A DNA stretch of 64,000 nucleotides from Oceanobacter antarcticus. GTDB taxonomy: Bacteria > Pseudomonadota > Gammaproteobacteria > Pseudomonadales > Oceanobacteraceae. The notes under the pieces were generated by a model. It did not search any database, had not been told where the DNA came from, and was given only the letters and a program-made list of their open reading frames with translations. Shown here one piece after another: positions 27,021 through 36,505 of this stretch. Each line of letters opens with the position of its first letter. The stretch's first letter is position 1. The DNA lies in contig NZ_JBBKTX010000001.1 in assembly GCF_044962685.1 (NCBI RefSeq), positions 62,001 to 126,000 on the forward strand, in the 5' to 3' direction. A program made the translations under genes and the position numbers.

Positions 27021-28043
27021 TTAACTCTGTCCCAAACGCTGGTTGTGGAACAAGTGGGTTGATGTGACCAAAAGTGTCAGTTCGCTGATGAGTAACCAGC
27101 AATCGCCACCCTGACCCTTGGCGGCTGTGTCGACTTTTTCTGCCAAAACAAGTGCTTGCTGGAGTTCTTGTCGCGTCAGTCGCGTCAGTGCTGTTTTATA
27201 ACTGCCCTGTTGTCGCGGCCAGACCCGTGCTTGTTTGAAGGCTTCGCTCAATGATTGCCCGGATTTGCCAGACAGAACCATTAGCTGGCGAATTTTATGG
27301 GTCAATGCGCCAAGAATAGACAATACTTCGACCCCTTCGGCACGCAAGTGCGACAGAATCCGGCTGGCCTCCTGTACCTTGCCGTCGAGGCAGGCATCGG
27401 CGAAGCCAAAAGCGTCAAAACGGGCACTGTCGCCCAGTGCTTCCTGCAATAACTCTTCTGTGATACGTACTGCGCCACTCATGCGCAGTTTTTCAATTTC
27501 CTGAACCGCTGCCAGCAGGTTGCCTTCGGTTTGATGGGCCAGCAGAGAGATGGCAGCCGGATCTGCTTGTAAACCCGCCTGCTGCAAGCGGTGGCGCAGC
27601 CAACCGGCATACTGGTTGCGTTCAATCGGCCAGATTTGTACCAGGCCGCCGTGCTTGTCGATGGCTTTGTGCCAGGCGGTATTTTGTGACTTGCTGTCCA
27701 GTCGCGGGCAAATAACCAGTAACAGATTGTCGGGGTTCGGCCGCTGCAACAAGGCCTTGAGCGTATCGCCTTTATCGCTGGGCTTGCCGTTGGGGATGCG
27801 TACTTCCAGTAACCGACGACTGGCAAACAGCGACATGGCATCGGCTTCATCTCGAAGCTGGTTCCAGTCGAAGCCAGCTTCGGCATGAAAGAGCTGGCGC
27901 TCCTCAAACCCTTGTGCACGGGCGGCTGCCCGCAGTTGGTCGCAGGCTTCCATGACCAATAAGGGTTCATCACCAGAGACCAGATAGACCGGCAGCAGTG
28001 ATTTGCCCAAATGGCCCTGCAACTGGTCGGTACGAAGTTTCAA
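27021..28043 (-). CDS. holA: DNA polymerase III delta subunit
   Basis: 340 residues, normal for HolA. The N-terminal MKLRTDQLQGHLGKSLLPVYLVSGDEPLLVMEA, with PVYLVSGDEPLL, is the hallmark of the delta subunit. It is part of the clamp loader and opens the beta clamp. It starts at TTG inside the end of lptE (TTGA overlap), giving the conserved leuS-lptE-holA order. Confidence 0.94.
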   Translation of the reverse strand: MKLRTDQLQGHLGKSLLPVYLVSGDEPLLVMEACDQLRAAARAQGFEERQLFHAEAGFDWNQLRDEADAMSLFASRRLLEVRIPNGKPSDKGDTLKALLQRPNPDNLLLVICPRLDSKSQNTAWHKAIDKHGGLVQIWPIERNQYAGWLRHRLQQAGLQADPAAISLLAHQTEGNLLAAVQEIEKLRMSGAVRITEELLQEALGDSARFDAFGFADACLDGKVQEASRILSHLRAEGVEVLSILGALTHKIRQLMVLSGKSGQSLSEAFKQARVWPRQQGSYKTALTRLTRQELQQALVLAEKVDTAAKGQGGDCWLLISELTLLVTSTHLFHNQRLGQS

Positions 28044-28537
28044 TTCTCGCTCCGGATGTGTTGCAAGCGGAAAATCAGTAATTCAATCATGCGTGCTGTG
28101 AGGCGCTCACGCACGGCGTCTTCTTCCAGAGCCGTCGCCGTGACTCGGGTGACGTCATTGTCGAACCAGGACTGGGTGGACAGCTCGATGGAGTAGGCAG
28201 CGGCAGCGGCGGTGACCAGACGACCCTGCAGCTCGGCCTCCAGTTGATACTCAGCAATTTGTCCGGCGCTGTTAATCGTCAGAGTCCGGCGATTGATAAC
28301 AAACGACTGGATTTCAAGGACTGCCTGGGCGTCCTCGCGGTTATTTACCAGTAGCCAGCCATGACGCTGCAGTGCCTGCTCTATACGCTGGTTAATGTTG
28401 CTGCTTGCCTGGCTTTGCAGCATCAGTACCGTGGTATCGGCAGGAGGCTGATAGTCTCCACGCAGCTGCCAGCCGCAGCTACTGACCAGTAAGGTCAGTA
28501 GCATCAGCAGGCTATGTGGAACGCGAAGATAGCTCAA
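28040..28537 (-). CDS. lptE: LPS-assembly lipoprotein LptE
   Basis: 165 residues. Lipoprotein signal with lipobox LLVSSCG (lipidated Cys21), then GWQLRGDYQPP, characteristic of LptE (RlpB). It plugs the LptD barrel and helps insert lipopolysaccharide into the outer membrane. It begins at TTG 14 bp after leuS. Fast-evolving, so the assignment relies on the lipobox, the first residues and the synteny. Confidence 0.92.
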   Translation of the reverse strand: MSYLRVPHSLLMLLTLLVSSCGWQLRGDYQPPADTTVLMLQSQASSNINQRIEQALQRHGWLLVNNREDAQAVLEIQSFVINRRTLTINSAGQIAEYQLEAELQGRLVTAAAAAYSIELSTQSWFDNDVTRVTATALEEDAVRERLTARMIELLIFRLQHIRSEN

Positions 28538-28551
28538 AATGGTCAGCCTGT

Positions 28552-31134
28552 TCAGTTCGCGACGATGTTGACCAGTTTGCCAGGCACTACGATCACTTTT
28601 CGCACCGTTTTGCCATCAAGCTGCTTTTGCACTGCCTCGTCGGCCATGGCTTGTGCTTGCAGTTCTTCCTTGCTGACACTGGCCGCAACGTCGAGTTTGG
28701 CACGCAGCTTGCCATTCACCTGTACCACGACCTGAATGGTATCAGCTACCAATGCGGACTCATCCACTGCTGGCCAGCTGGCATCGATCACCAGGCCTTC
28801 GTTGCCGAATGCGACCCAGAGCGCCTGAGTGATATGCGGCGCCATCGGGCTGAGCATGCGAATCACGGCGTCCATGGCTTCGGCCGCAACGGCACGGCTG
28901 GATTCCAGCGCGAGGTCGAGCTTGGTGAGGGTTTTCATCAACTCCATAATGGCAGCAATACCGGTATTGAAGTTGTAACGGCGACCAATGTCGTCAGATA
29001 CCTTGGCAATGGTCTCGTGCAGTTTACGGCGCGCGTCTTTATCGGATTTACTCAGTGCAACGGCGCTCAGTTCAACCTGATCGAGTTGCTTCAGTTCGTA
29101 AGCCAGACGCCATACCCGCTGGAGGAATTTCTGCGATCCTTGTACGCCGGAGTCAGACCATTCCAGTGTTTGCTCTGGCGGCGCTGCGAACATGGTGTAC
29201 AAACGCACGGTATCGGCACCGTAGTGCTTGATGGCTTCTTGCGGGTCAACACCGTTGTTCTTGGATTTGGACATCTTGCTCATGCCCGAGTGGTGCAGCT
29301 CGAGGCCGTCCGCAGTGCGTTTGGCAGACACCATCCGGCCTTTGTCATCACGTTCAACGGTGACTTCTGCCGGATTGACCCATTCCTTGCCGCCATTGAC
29401 GTTGGTGTAATAGTAGGCGTCGGCCAGTACCATGCCCTGACACAGCAGGCTTTTGAACGGCTCGTCACTGTCCACCAGACCAGCATCTCGCAGCAGTTTG
29501 TGGAAAAAACGGGCATAGAGCAGGTGCAGGATGGCGTGTTCGATGCCACCGACGTACTGGTCGACCGGCAGCCAGTAGTTGGCTTCGGCTGGATCCAACA
29601 TCTGGTCGGCCTTGGGCGAGCAGTAGCGGGCGTAGTACCAGGATGACTCCATAAAGGTATCGAAGGTGTCGGTTTCGCGGAAAGCCGGAGCACCGTTGAA
29701 TTCGATGTTTTCGAATGCCGGGTTGTTCTTGATGGGAGAATTGATGCCGTCCATCACCACGTCCGTTGGCAGAATCACCGGCAGCATGTCTACTGTTGCT
29801 GGAATAGATTCACCACTTTCTGTCCGGATAATGGGAATCGGTGATCCCCAATAGCGCTGACGGCTGACGCCCCAGTCGCGCAGTCGATAATTGATTTTGA
29901 CTTCACCCTTGCCCAGTTCGGCCAGTTTGGCGGCGATGGCATCGAAGGCTTGTTCGAAAGCCAGACCATCGAATTCGGCGGAATTGATCAGGGTGCCTTT
30001 TTCCGTATAGGCCGCCTTGCTCAGGTCGATTGCGTCACTCTCGGTTGCTGCAGCAATCACCTGAGTAATCTCGATACCGTATTGATTGGCAAATTCCCAG
30101 TCACGCTGGTCGTGGGCGGGAACGGCCATCACTGCACCGGTACCAAATTCCATCAATACAAAGTTGGCCACCCAGATATCCACTTCTTTGCCAGACAGGG
30201 GATGAATGGCAGTAAAACCGGTCTTCAGGCCTTTCTTTTCCTTGGTTGCGACATCGGCTTCGGCGGTGCCGGACTTGCTGCACTCGTCAATAAAGGCAGC
30301 CAGCTCGGTATTGTTCGCGGCGGCTTCTTTGGCTAATGGGTGGCCAGCCGCGACTGCCACGTAGCTGACGCCCATCAGGGTATCCGGACGAGTAGTGTAA
30401 ACTTCCAGCGCTTCGTCCCGGCCTTTTATACCAAATTGCAGTTGTACACCACGGGATTTGCCAATCCAGTTACGCTGCATGGCCTTGACCTGATCCGGCC
30501 AGCCTTCCAGTTGGTCGAGGTCGTTTAACAGCTCTTCCGCGTAGGCTGTGATACGGATAAACCACTGCGGGATTTCCTTGCGTTCAACCGGTGTGTCACA
30601 GCGCCAGCAACAGCCTTCGATTACCTGTTCGTTGGCCAGTACCGTCTGGTCGTGGGGGCACCAGTTAACGGCAGATACTTTTTTGTAAGCCAGATCCTTG
30701 TCGATCAACTGGGTGAAGAACCATTGTTCCCAGCGGTAATAGTCCGGGTCGCAGGTGGCAATTTCGCGTTCCCAGTCGTAGCCAAAGCCCAGTGATTTGA
30801 GCTGGTTTTTCATGTAGGCAATGTTTTCCCGTGTCCACTTGGCTGGCGCAACCTGGTGCTTGATGGCGGCGTTTTCAGCAGGCAGACCAAATGCGTCCCA
30901 GCCCATCGGTTGCAGCACATTCTTGCCCAGCATGCGCTGGTAGCGAGAGATTACGTCACCGATGGTGTAGTTACGCACATGGCCCATGTGCAGGCGGCCA
31001 CTGGGGTAGGGGAACATCGACAGGCAGTAGAATTTTTCCTTGCTGGCGTCGGCCACAGCACGGAATACCTGGTTTTCCTGCCACTGTTGCTGAACAGCAG
31101 GCTCAATGGCGTGGGGAGCGTAAGTCTCTTGCAT
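28552..31134 (-). CDS. leuS: leucyl-tRNA synthetase
   Basis: 860 residues from the ATG at 31134, exactly the E. coli LeuS length (MQETYAPHAIE versus E. coli MQEQYRPEEIE). The frame is open to 31248 but that extension is not family-like. Class I signatures: HMGHVRNYTIGDV (HIGH) and KMSKSKNNGVDP (KMSKS). The CP1 editing domain and the zinc-type CWRCDTPVER lie between. First gene of the leuS-lptE-holA operon. Confidence 0.97.
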   Translation of the reverse strand: MQETYAPHAIEPAVQQQWQENQVFRAVADASKEKFYCLSMFPYPSGRLHMGHVRNYTIGDVISRYQRMLGKNVLQPMGWDAFGLPAENAAIKHQVAPAKWTRENIAYMKNQLKSLGFGYDWEREIATCDPDYYRWEQWFFTQLIDKDLAYKKVSAVNWCPHDQTVLANEQVIEGCCWRCDTPVERKEIPQWFIRITAYAEELLNDLDQLEGWPDQVKAMQRNWIGKSRGVQLQFGIKGRDEALEVYTTRPDTLMGVSYVAVAAGHPLAKEAAANNTELAAFIDECSKSGTAEADVATKEKKGLKTGFTAIHPLSGKEVDIWVANFVLMEFGTGAVMAVPAHDQRDWEFANQYGIEITQVIAAATESDAIDLSKAAYTEKGTLINSAEFDGLAFEQAFDAIAAKLAELGKGEVKINYRLRDWGVSRQRYWGSPIPIIRTESGESIPATVDMLPVILPTDVVMDGINSPIKNNPAFENIEFNGAPAFRETDTFDTFMESSWYYARYCSPKADQMLDPAEANYWLPVDQYVGGIEHAILHLLYARFFHKLLRDAGLVDSDEPFKSLLCQGMVLADAYYYTNVNGGKEWVNPAEVTVERDDKGRMVSAKRTADGLELHHSGMSKMSKSKNNGVDPQEAIKHYGADTVRLYTMFAAPPEQTLEWSDSGVQGSQKFLQRVWRLAYELKQLDQVELSAVALSKSDKDARRKLHETIAKVSDDIGRRYNFNTGIAAIMELMKTLTKLDLALESSRAVAAEAMDAVIRMLSPMAPHITQALWVAFGNEGLVIDASWPAVDESALVADTIQVVVQVNGKLRAKLDVAASVSKEELQAQAMADEAVQKQLDGKTVRKVIVVPGKLVNIVAN

Positions 31135-31403
31135 CATGTTGGCTTTGAAATCGGATACGTGATTGGGAAAGTAGGGCAGGAGTTTAACCGAATGCGTCCG
31201 GCGCGAACACCGATGTCCGTCGTGAGCGGAAAGGACAAGTCGTGACAAGGTCTTTCTTATTCATTACTGAACGATTGTACTCTGTTTGGGCTGTTGACTC
31301 AGATCAGTGGCAGTCCTACAAACTGGCGAAACAACACAGACAGGGGTTGGAGCCGGGGAGCGAGGCCGGTATTTTGTTGGATCGTCACTGGAATATCCTG
31401 GAA

Positions 31404-32042
31404 ATGAAAAATATCATTCAACCTTTATTGTATGTGCTGCTGTTAAGCGTGTTGTCCTTTCTGGCACGGGCGGAGTCCGTTGACGAATTGTTGGCAGATA
31501 TGGAACGTATCCAGCAAGATCCGGCTGCGCTGCGAGCCGCCATTCAGCAGGGGGAGTATCGCGGTACGTTGTGTTTTTCCTGCCATGGCAAGGATGGCAA
31601 CAGTACACGGGATTACATTCCCAATCTGGCCAGCCAGAATCCGACTTACCTGTTTACCCAGTTTGAACATTTTGCCAGCGGCGAGCGCAAAAACTATGTG
31701 ATGAGCAAACTGGCCACCCAGCTAACGGATTCGGATCGGGTGGCCGTTGCGTTGTATTTTGCCGGTCGGGCAGTTAAGCCGAGACAACAACCCGTTGTCC
31801 CTTCGGCCGAGGGTAAGGCCCTGTTTGACTCTATGTGTTTCGCCTGTCATGGCGCCAGTGCCCATGGCTCCCGCGAATATCCTCGTATTGCCGGTCAGCC
31901 TTATGAATATCTGGAAGCAACGTTGCTGAAATTTCGAGATAAAAATCCGGACAGGGCGAAATCGCCAATGATAGGTGTGGTGCAAAATCTGACCGAACAA
32001 CAGTTAAAAGACGTCGCGGCGTATCTGGCCCATATGCGCTGA
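31404..32042 (+). CDS. diheme cytochrome c (cytochrome c4-like)
   Basis: 212 residues from the ATG at 31404 (MKNIIQPLLYVLLLSVLSFLARAES is a signal peptide); the longer frame from 31242 lies in the leuS promoter region. Two CxxCH heme sites: CFSCH (Cys57-His61) and CFACH (Cys145-His149). Each half has a distal Met region (MSKLATQLTDSD, KSPMIGVVQNLTEQQ). Periplasmic electron carrier of the cytochrome c4 kind, feeding terminal oxidases. Confidence 0.9.
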   Translation: MKNIIQPLLYVLLLSVLSFLARAESVDELLADMERIQQDPAALRAAIQQGEYRGTLCFSCHGKDGNSTRDYIPNLASQNPTYLFTQFEHFASGERKNYVMSKLATQLTDSDRVAVALYFAGRAVKPRQQPVVPSAEGKALFDSMCFACHGASAHGSREYPRIAGQPYEYLEATLLKFRDKNPDRAKSPMIGVVQNLTEQQLKDVAAYLAHMR

Positions 32043-32162
32043 TAGCGGTTGCTGCTGTTATTTCATGGTTGGATCCTGAGTCATATTGCTTAGTTCGCCG
32101 GGTTATTCAGGGATTCCCTTGCTCTGTTAGACTGACAGGCCCGACCGACCAGCGATGCCGTC

Positions 32163-35100
32163 ATGACCCAACCAGCCGCCTCTTTATCTCCCCATCTGAA
32201 TACTCCCGCCAGCCGCTGGCAGTTCTGGATTGATCGGGGAGGTACCTTTACTGATCTGGTGGCGTTGCGCCCTGATGGTGTATTGGTGACGCACAAACTG
32301 CTGTCCGCAAACCCCGACCATTATAACGATGCCGCGATAGAGGGTATTCGCCAGCTGTTGCGCCGATATCCCGAGCAGGGAGGTCTGATCCAGCAAGTAA
32401 AAATGGGTACTACGGTGGCCACCAATGCGTTGCTGGAACGTAAGGGCGCGCCAGTTGCACTGCTGATCAGTCGTGGTTTGAGAGACCAGCTCCAGATTGG
32501 TTATCAAACACGCCCTGACCTGTTTGCCGTCGCTATCGAACAGCCTGAACGGTTGTATCAGGCGGTGTATGAAGTGCCGGAGCGGATATTGGCCAGCGGC
32601 CAGGTCGACTGGCCGCTGGATCTGGAAGCTGCCCGTGTGCAGCTGCAAGAAGCCTGGGATGGTGGCTTGCGCGCTGTTGCCGTGGTGCTGATGCACGCCT
32701 ATAAATACCCGCAGCATGAGCTGGCACTGGCAGAGCTGGCACGTGTCGTGGGCTTTGAACAAATCTCTCTTTCCCATCAGGTCAGCCCGCTGATCAAACT
32801 GGTCGCCCGTGGCGAAACCACGTTGGCGGATGCCTATCTGACGCCGGTGTTGCAGCATTACTTGGCGAATGTCGAGCAGCAGTTGCAGGGCATTTGTGTC
32901 GATGCCACGCTGGCGCTGATGCAGTCAAACGGTGGCTTGGCCCCGGCAGCCATGCTGTCTGGCAAGGATGCTGTATTGTCTGGTCCGGCCGGTGGGGTGG
33001 TGGGGATGGTACGCACGGCCACGGCCGATGGTTTCGAGCGTCTGCTCGGTTTTGATATGGGAGGCACCTCTACAGATGTCAGTCACTTTGCCGGTGAGCT
33101 GGAGCGTGAAACCAGCACCCGTATTGCCGGTGTTGGCTTGCGAGTGCCAATGATGAATATTCATACCGTGGCGGCCGGGGGCGGTTCGATCGTCACGTTT
33201 GCCGATGGACGTTTGCAGGTTGGGCCACAATCCGCCGGGGCTTTTCCTGGCCCTGCCTGTTATCGCAACGGGGGGCCATTAACCGTCACTGACTGCAATG
33301 TATTGCTGGGCAGAATCCAGCCGCAGTATTTTCCCAGTCTGTTCGGGCCGGGTCAGGATTTACCTCTGAATGTGGATATTGTTCGGCAACAGTTTCAACA
33401 GCTGGCACTTGAGGTGAGTCACCAGACCGGGCAAGCGCAGACCGCTGAATCACTGGCGCAGGGTTTTCTGGCTATTGCCGTCGATAACATGGCCCGTGCT
33501 GCCAAAAAAATCTCGGTACAACGCGGCTATGATGTACGGGATTACGCCCTGGTCGCCTTTGGTGGTGCCGGTGCCCAGCATGCCTGTCAGGTGGCGGAGG
33601 CTTTGGGCATTGAGCAGGTTTATCTACACCCCATGGCGGGCGTATTGTCGGCCTTCGGCATCGGCGTTGCCGATCAGCGCTGGCTGGGTGAGCAACCGGT
33701 AGAGACCGTGCTCGAACAGATGGCCAATCAGCAGCAGCGAGTGTGTCAGCAGTTGCAGCAACAGGCGCAGCAGTCATTACCGGCAACCGCCGAGGTGGCT
33801 GATCACTGGCGTGCGTATGTGCGTTATCAGGGTGCCGATACGCCTTTGCTGGTGGCATTGGCAGCGCCGGAAACAATGGCAGCCGAGTTTGCCATCCGTC
33901 ACCAGCGACTGTTCGGGTTTGTGTCAGCGGATCAGCCACTGATCTGCGATGCTATTCAACTGGAACGTATTCAACCGGGTGAGCCATTACCTCGGCTAAT
34001 ACCGAGGGCGGGTGACACTCCCGAGCCATTGGCATCCGTCGAGATGGTCTTTCCTGCCGGTCGCCAGTCGGTGAAAGTGTATAGCCGAGAAAGCCTGCCT
34101 AGCGGCTTTTGCGCAGCCGGGCCGCTGTTATTCACCGACAGCAATAGTACCTTGGTCGTCGAGCCAGGCTGGACATGCCAGGTTATCGCCAGCGGTGCGC
34201 TGGTGTTGGAAAAGGTGCGGGAAGACGTGCAGGAGAAGATGCTGGAAAGCCAGTCAAAGCAGCAGACCGAGCAACCATCTGATACGGAACTGCCTGATCC
34301 AGAACCATCGGGTGCTGATCCGGTGCAACTGGAGGTATTCAATAATCTGTTTATGGCTGCTGCCGAACAGATGGGACTGGTGCTGGAAAAAACCGCCAGC
34401 AGTGTCAATATCAAGGAACGACTGGATTTTTCTTGCGCTATTTTTGATCGTAACGCCGAACTGATTGCCAATGCACCGCATATACCGGTGCATCTCGGTT
34501 CCATGAGCGACAGTGTGCTGGCCGTTGTCCGTCGCCACCCAGAGATAGAAGCAGGCGATGCCTTTGTGCTGAACTCACCCTATGAAGGGGGCACTCACTT
34601 ACCGGACATCACCGTTGTCAAACCGGTCTTTATTGCCGGGAACACCACAGGGACGGCCGATTTTTTTGTGGCGGCCCGTGGCCATCACGCTGATATAGGC
34701 GGCATAACACCCGGTTCGATGCCCGCCAACAGCCAACACATTGATGAAGAAGGCGTACTGATCGACAACCTGTTGCTGATGCGGCAGGGGGTGTTACTGA
34801 CGGACTCAATCCTGAATGTGTTGACGAATACCCGTTACCCGGCACGTAATCCGCAGCAGAATATCGCCGATCTGAAAGCTCAGCTGGCCGCTTGCGAAAC
34901 CGGTGCCCGAGAACTGGCACGCCTTTGCCAACGTTATGGCCGCAGGTTGGTGCACCAGTACATGGGCTATGTGCTCGACAATGCCGAAGACACTCTGCGA
35001 ACCTGTCTGGCACAGTTGCCGTCCGGTCAGTTTGACCAATTGATGGATGATGGCACCCGGTTTGCTGTACGGATCGAGGTAGACCAACAGACGCGCAGTG

Positions 35101-35900
35101 CATTGATTGATTTTACCGGCACCGGCTATCGGCCGGATCAGGCAATGCATCCTGGCAATTTTAATGCGCCCACATCGGTGGTTCGTGCCGCCGTGCTGTA
35201 TGTGTTCCGGGTGCTGGTGGCTCGGCCGATTCCGCTGAACGCTGGCCTGTTCCGGGCGTTAACCATCCGAGTACCGGACGCATCGATTATTGCCCCCTGT
35301 TATCCGGCAGCGGTGGTCTCCGGCAACGTCGAAACCGCCCAGTACCTGGTCGATACCTTGATGGGGGCGTTGCAACTGATGGCTGCCTGTCAGGGCACCA
35401 ATAACAACCTGACCTTTGGTAACCAACGCTATCAATATTACGAAACTCTGTGCGGTGGGGCTGGTGGCAGCGCTTTTGGGGCCGGTGCCAGTGGGGTGCA
35501 CAGCCATATGACCAACTCACGGCTGACCGACCCGGAAGTACTGGAGCAACGTTACCCGGTGGTGCTGGATCACTTTCATTTACGCCGTAGCTCGGGTGGC
35601 GCTGGCCAATATCCGGGCGGCATGGGCGTTGAGCGGCATATCCGTTTTCTCGAACCAATGACCGCTAATATCATCAGCGGCCGCCGCCAGGTTGCCCCCT
35701 TTGGGATTCAGGGCGGTGGTGCCGGTAGCTGTGGAGTGAATATGGTGATGCGCGGACGTACCGCCGCAGGAGAACCGAAATCGGTGTTGCCTGTCGCCGC
35801 TTGTGCCCGGCTGGAACTGGATGTAAACGATACGCTGGCAATTCATACGCCAGGCGGTGGCGGTTACGGTACCGCCACTGTACCAGTGGCTGGACGCTAA
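32163..35900 (+). CDS. 5-oxoprolinase (ATP-hydrolysing), HyuA-HyuB fused
   Basis: 1245 residues. Residues about 18-690 are a HyuA-type hydantoinase/oxoprolinase A domain (FWIDRGGTFTDLVALRPDG, GTTVATNALLERKGAPVALLIS, FDMGGTSTDVSHFAG). Residues about 716-1240 are a HyuB domain (DPVQLEVFNNLFMAAAEQMG, SVNIKERLDFSCAIFD, AARGHHADIGGITPGSMP, CGGAGGSAFGAGASGVHSHMTN). A Gln/Glu-rich linker joins them near 690-715. The single-chain layout matches the eukaryotic OPLAH type that opens 5-oxoproline to glutamate at the cost of ATP. Separate A and B proteins are more common in bacteria. No regulator or transporter adjoins it. Confidence 0.92.
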   Translation: MTQPAASLSPHLNTPASRWQFWIDRGGTFTDLVALRPDGVLVTHKLLSANPDHYNDAAIEGIRQLLRRYPEQGGLIQQVKMGTTVATNALLERKGAPVALLISRGLRDQLQIGYQTRPDLFAVAIEQPERLYQAVYEVPERILASGQVDWPLDLEAARVQLQEAWDGGLRAVAVVLMHAYKYPQHELALAELARVVGFEQISLSHQVSPLIKLVARGETTLADAYLTPVLQHYLANVEQQLQGICVDATLALMQSNGGLAPAAMLSGKDAVLSGPAGGVVGMVRTATADGFERLLGFDMGGTSTDVSHFAGELERETSTRIAGVGLRVPMMNIHTVAAGGGSIVTFADGRLQVGPQSAGAFPGPACYRNGGPLTVTDCNVLLGRIQPQYFPSLFGPGQDLPLNVDIVRQQFQQLALEVSHQTGQAQTAESLAQGFLAIAVDNMARAAKKISVQRGYDVRDYALVAFGGAGAQHACQVAEALGIEQVYLHPMAGVLSAFGIGVADQRWLGEQPVETVLEQMANQQQRVCQQLQQQAQQSLPATAEVADHWRAYVRYQGADTPLLVALAAPETMAAEFAIRHQRLFGFVSADQPLICDAIQLERIQPGEPLPRLIPRAGDTPEPLASVEMVFPAGRQSVKVYSRESLPSGFCAAGPLLFTDSNSTLVVEPGWTCQVIASGALVLEKVREDVQEKMLESQSKQQTEQPSDTELPDPEPSGADPVQLEVFNNLFMAAAEQMGLVLEKTASSVNIKERLDFSCAIFDRNAELIANAPHIPVHLGSMSDSVLAVVRRHPEIEAGDAFVLNSPYEGGTHLPDITVVKPVFIAGNTTGTADFFVAARGHHADIGGITPGSMPANSQHIDEEGVLIDNLLLMRQGVLLTDSILNVLTNTRYPARNPQQNIADLKAQLAACETGARELARLCQRYGRRLVHQYMGYVLDNAEDTLRTCLAQLPSGQFDQLMDDGTRFAVRIEVDQQTRSALIDFTGTGYRPDQAMHPGNFNAPTSVVRAAVLYVFRVLVARPIPLNAGLFRALTIRVPDASIIAPCYPAAVVSGNVETAQYLVDTLMGALQLMAACQGTNNNLTFGNQRYQYYETLCGGAGGSAFGAGASGVHSHMTNSRLTDPEVLEQRYPVVLDHFHLRRSSGGAGQYPGGMGVERHIRFLEPMTANIISGRRQVAPFGIQGGGAGSCGVNMVMRGRTAAGEPKSVLPVAACARLELDVNDTLAIHTPGGGGYGTATVPVAGR

Positions 35901-35981
35901 AACCCAAGCGTGGCTGTCAGGATTAGCCAGGATTGTGGTAATCTGAACGCTGTTGATTCACCTGACGAGAGAGTTGTCACC

Positions 35982-36314
35982 ATGGAAATTATGGAAGTCA
36001 TCAAAGACCAGATCGAAAGCAACGATATTCTGTTGTACATGAAGGGCTCGCCTAACCAGCCTATGTGTGGCTTCTCGGCCCGCACTGTTCAGGCGGTGAT
36101 GGAATGTGGCCAGAAGTTCGCTTACGTCGATATTCTGTCCAATCAAGAAATTCGGGCCAATTTGCCCAAGTATGCCAATTGGCCTACGTTTCCCCAGTTG
36201 TGGGTCAAGGGTGAGTTGGTGGGCGGTTGCGATATCATCACCGAGATGTTTGAAAAGGGTGAGCTAAAAACCCTGCTTGATGAAGCGGCGCCGAAGGCAG
36301 CACCAGAGGCTTGA
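35982..36314 (+). CDS. grxD: monothiol glutaredoxin (Grx4 type)
   Basis: 110 residues from the ATG at 35982, preceded by a purine-rich GAGAG. The monothiol active site CGFS begins at Cys29 (KGSPNQPMCGFSARTVQ) with WPTFPQLWVKGELVGGCDI further on. Grx4 proteins bind and transfer [2Fe-2S] clusters and partner with BolA. A GC-rich terminator follows. Confidence 0.95.
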   Translation: MEIMEVIKDQIESNDILLYMKGSPNQPMCGFSARTVQAVMECGQKFAYVDILSNQEIRANLPKYANWPTFPQLWVKGELVGGCDIITEMFEKGELKTLLDEAAPKAAPEA

Positions 36315-36320
36315 TGCTCC

Positions 36321-36350
36321 GGTGCGAAGCCGGCTGGCTTCGCACCTGTT
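36321..36350 (+). terminator. terminator after grxD
   Basis: A perfect 11-bp stem, GGTGCGAAGCC with GGCTTCGCACC, loop GGCT, followed by a short T-rich stretch (TGTTTCTCTT). Confidence 0.75.
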
Positions 36351-36505
36351 TCTCTTGGCTGTTTTCCGCCATATCGCCCGATTGTTATCTTGTTGCCTTA
36401 TGGGCATTTGCTCTGTCTTCTATATCGACCGTGGGTTCGGTGTCGATGGTTGCTGTGGGCTGATGAAACTCGCCATAATGTCTCAAATCGTTACCGCAGT
36501 CTGCC

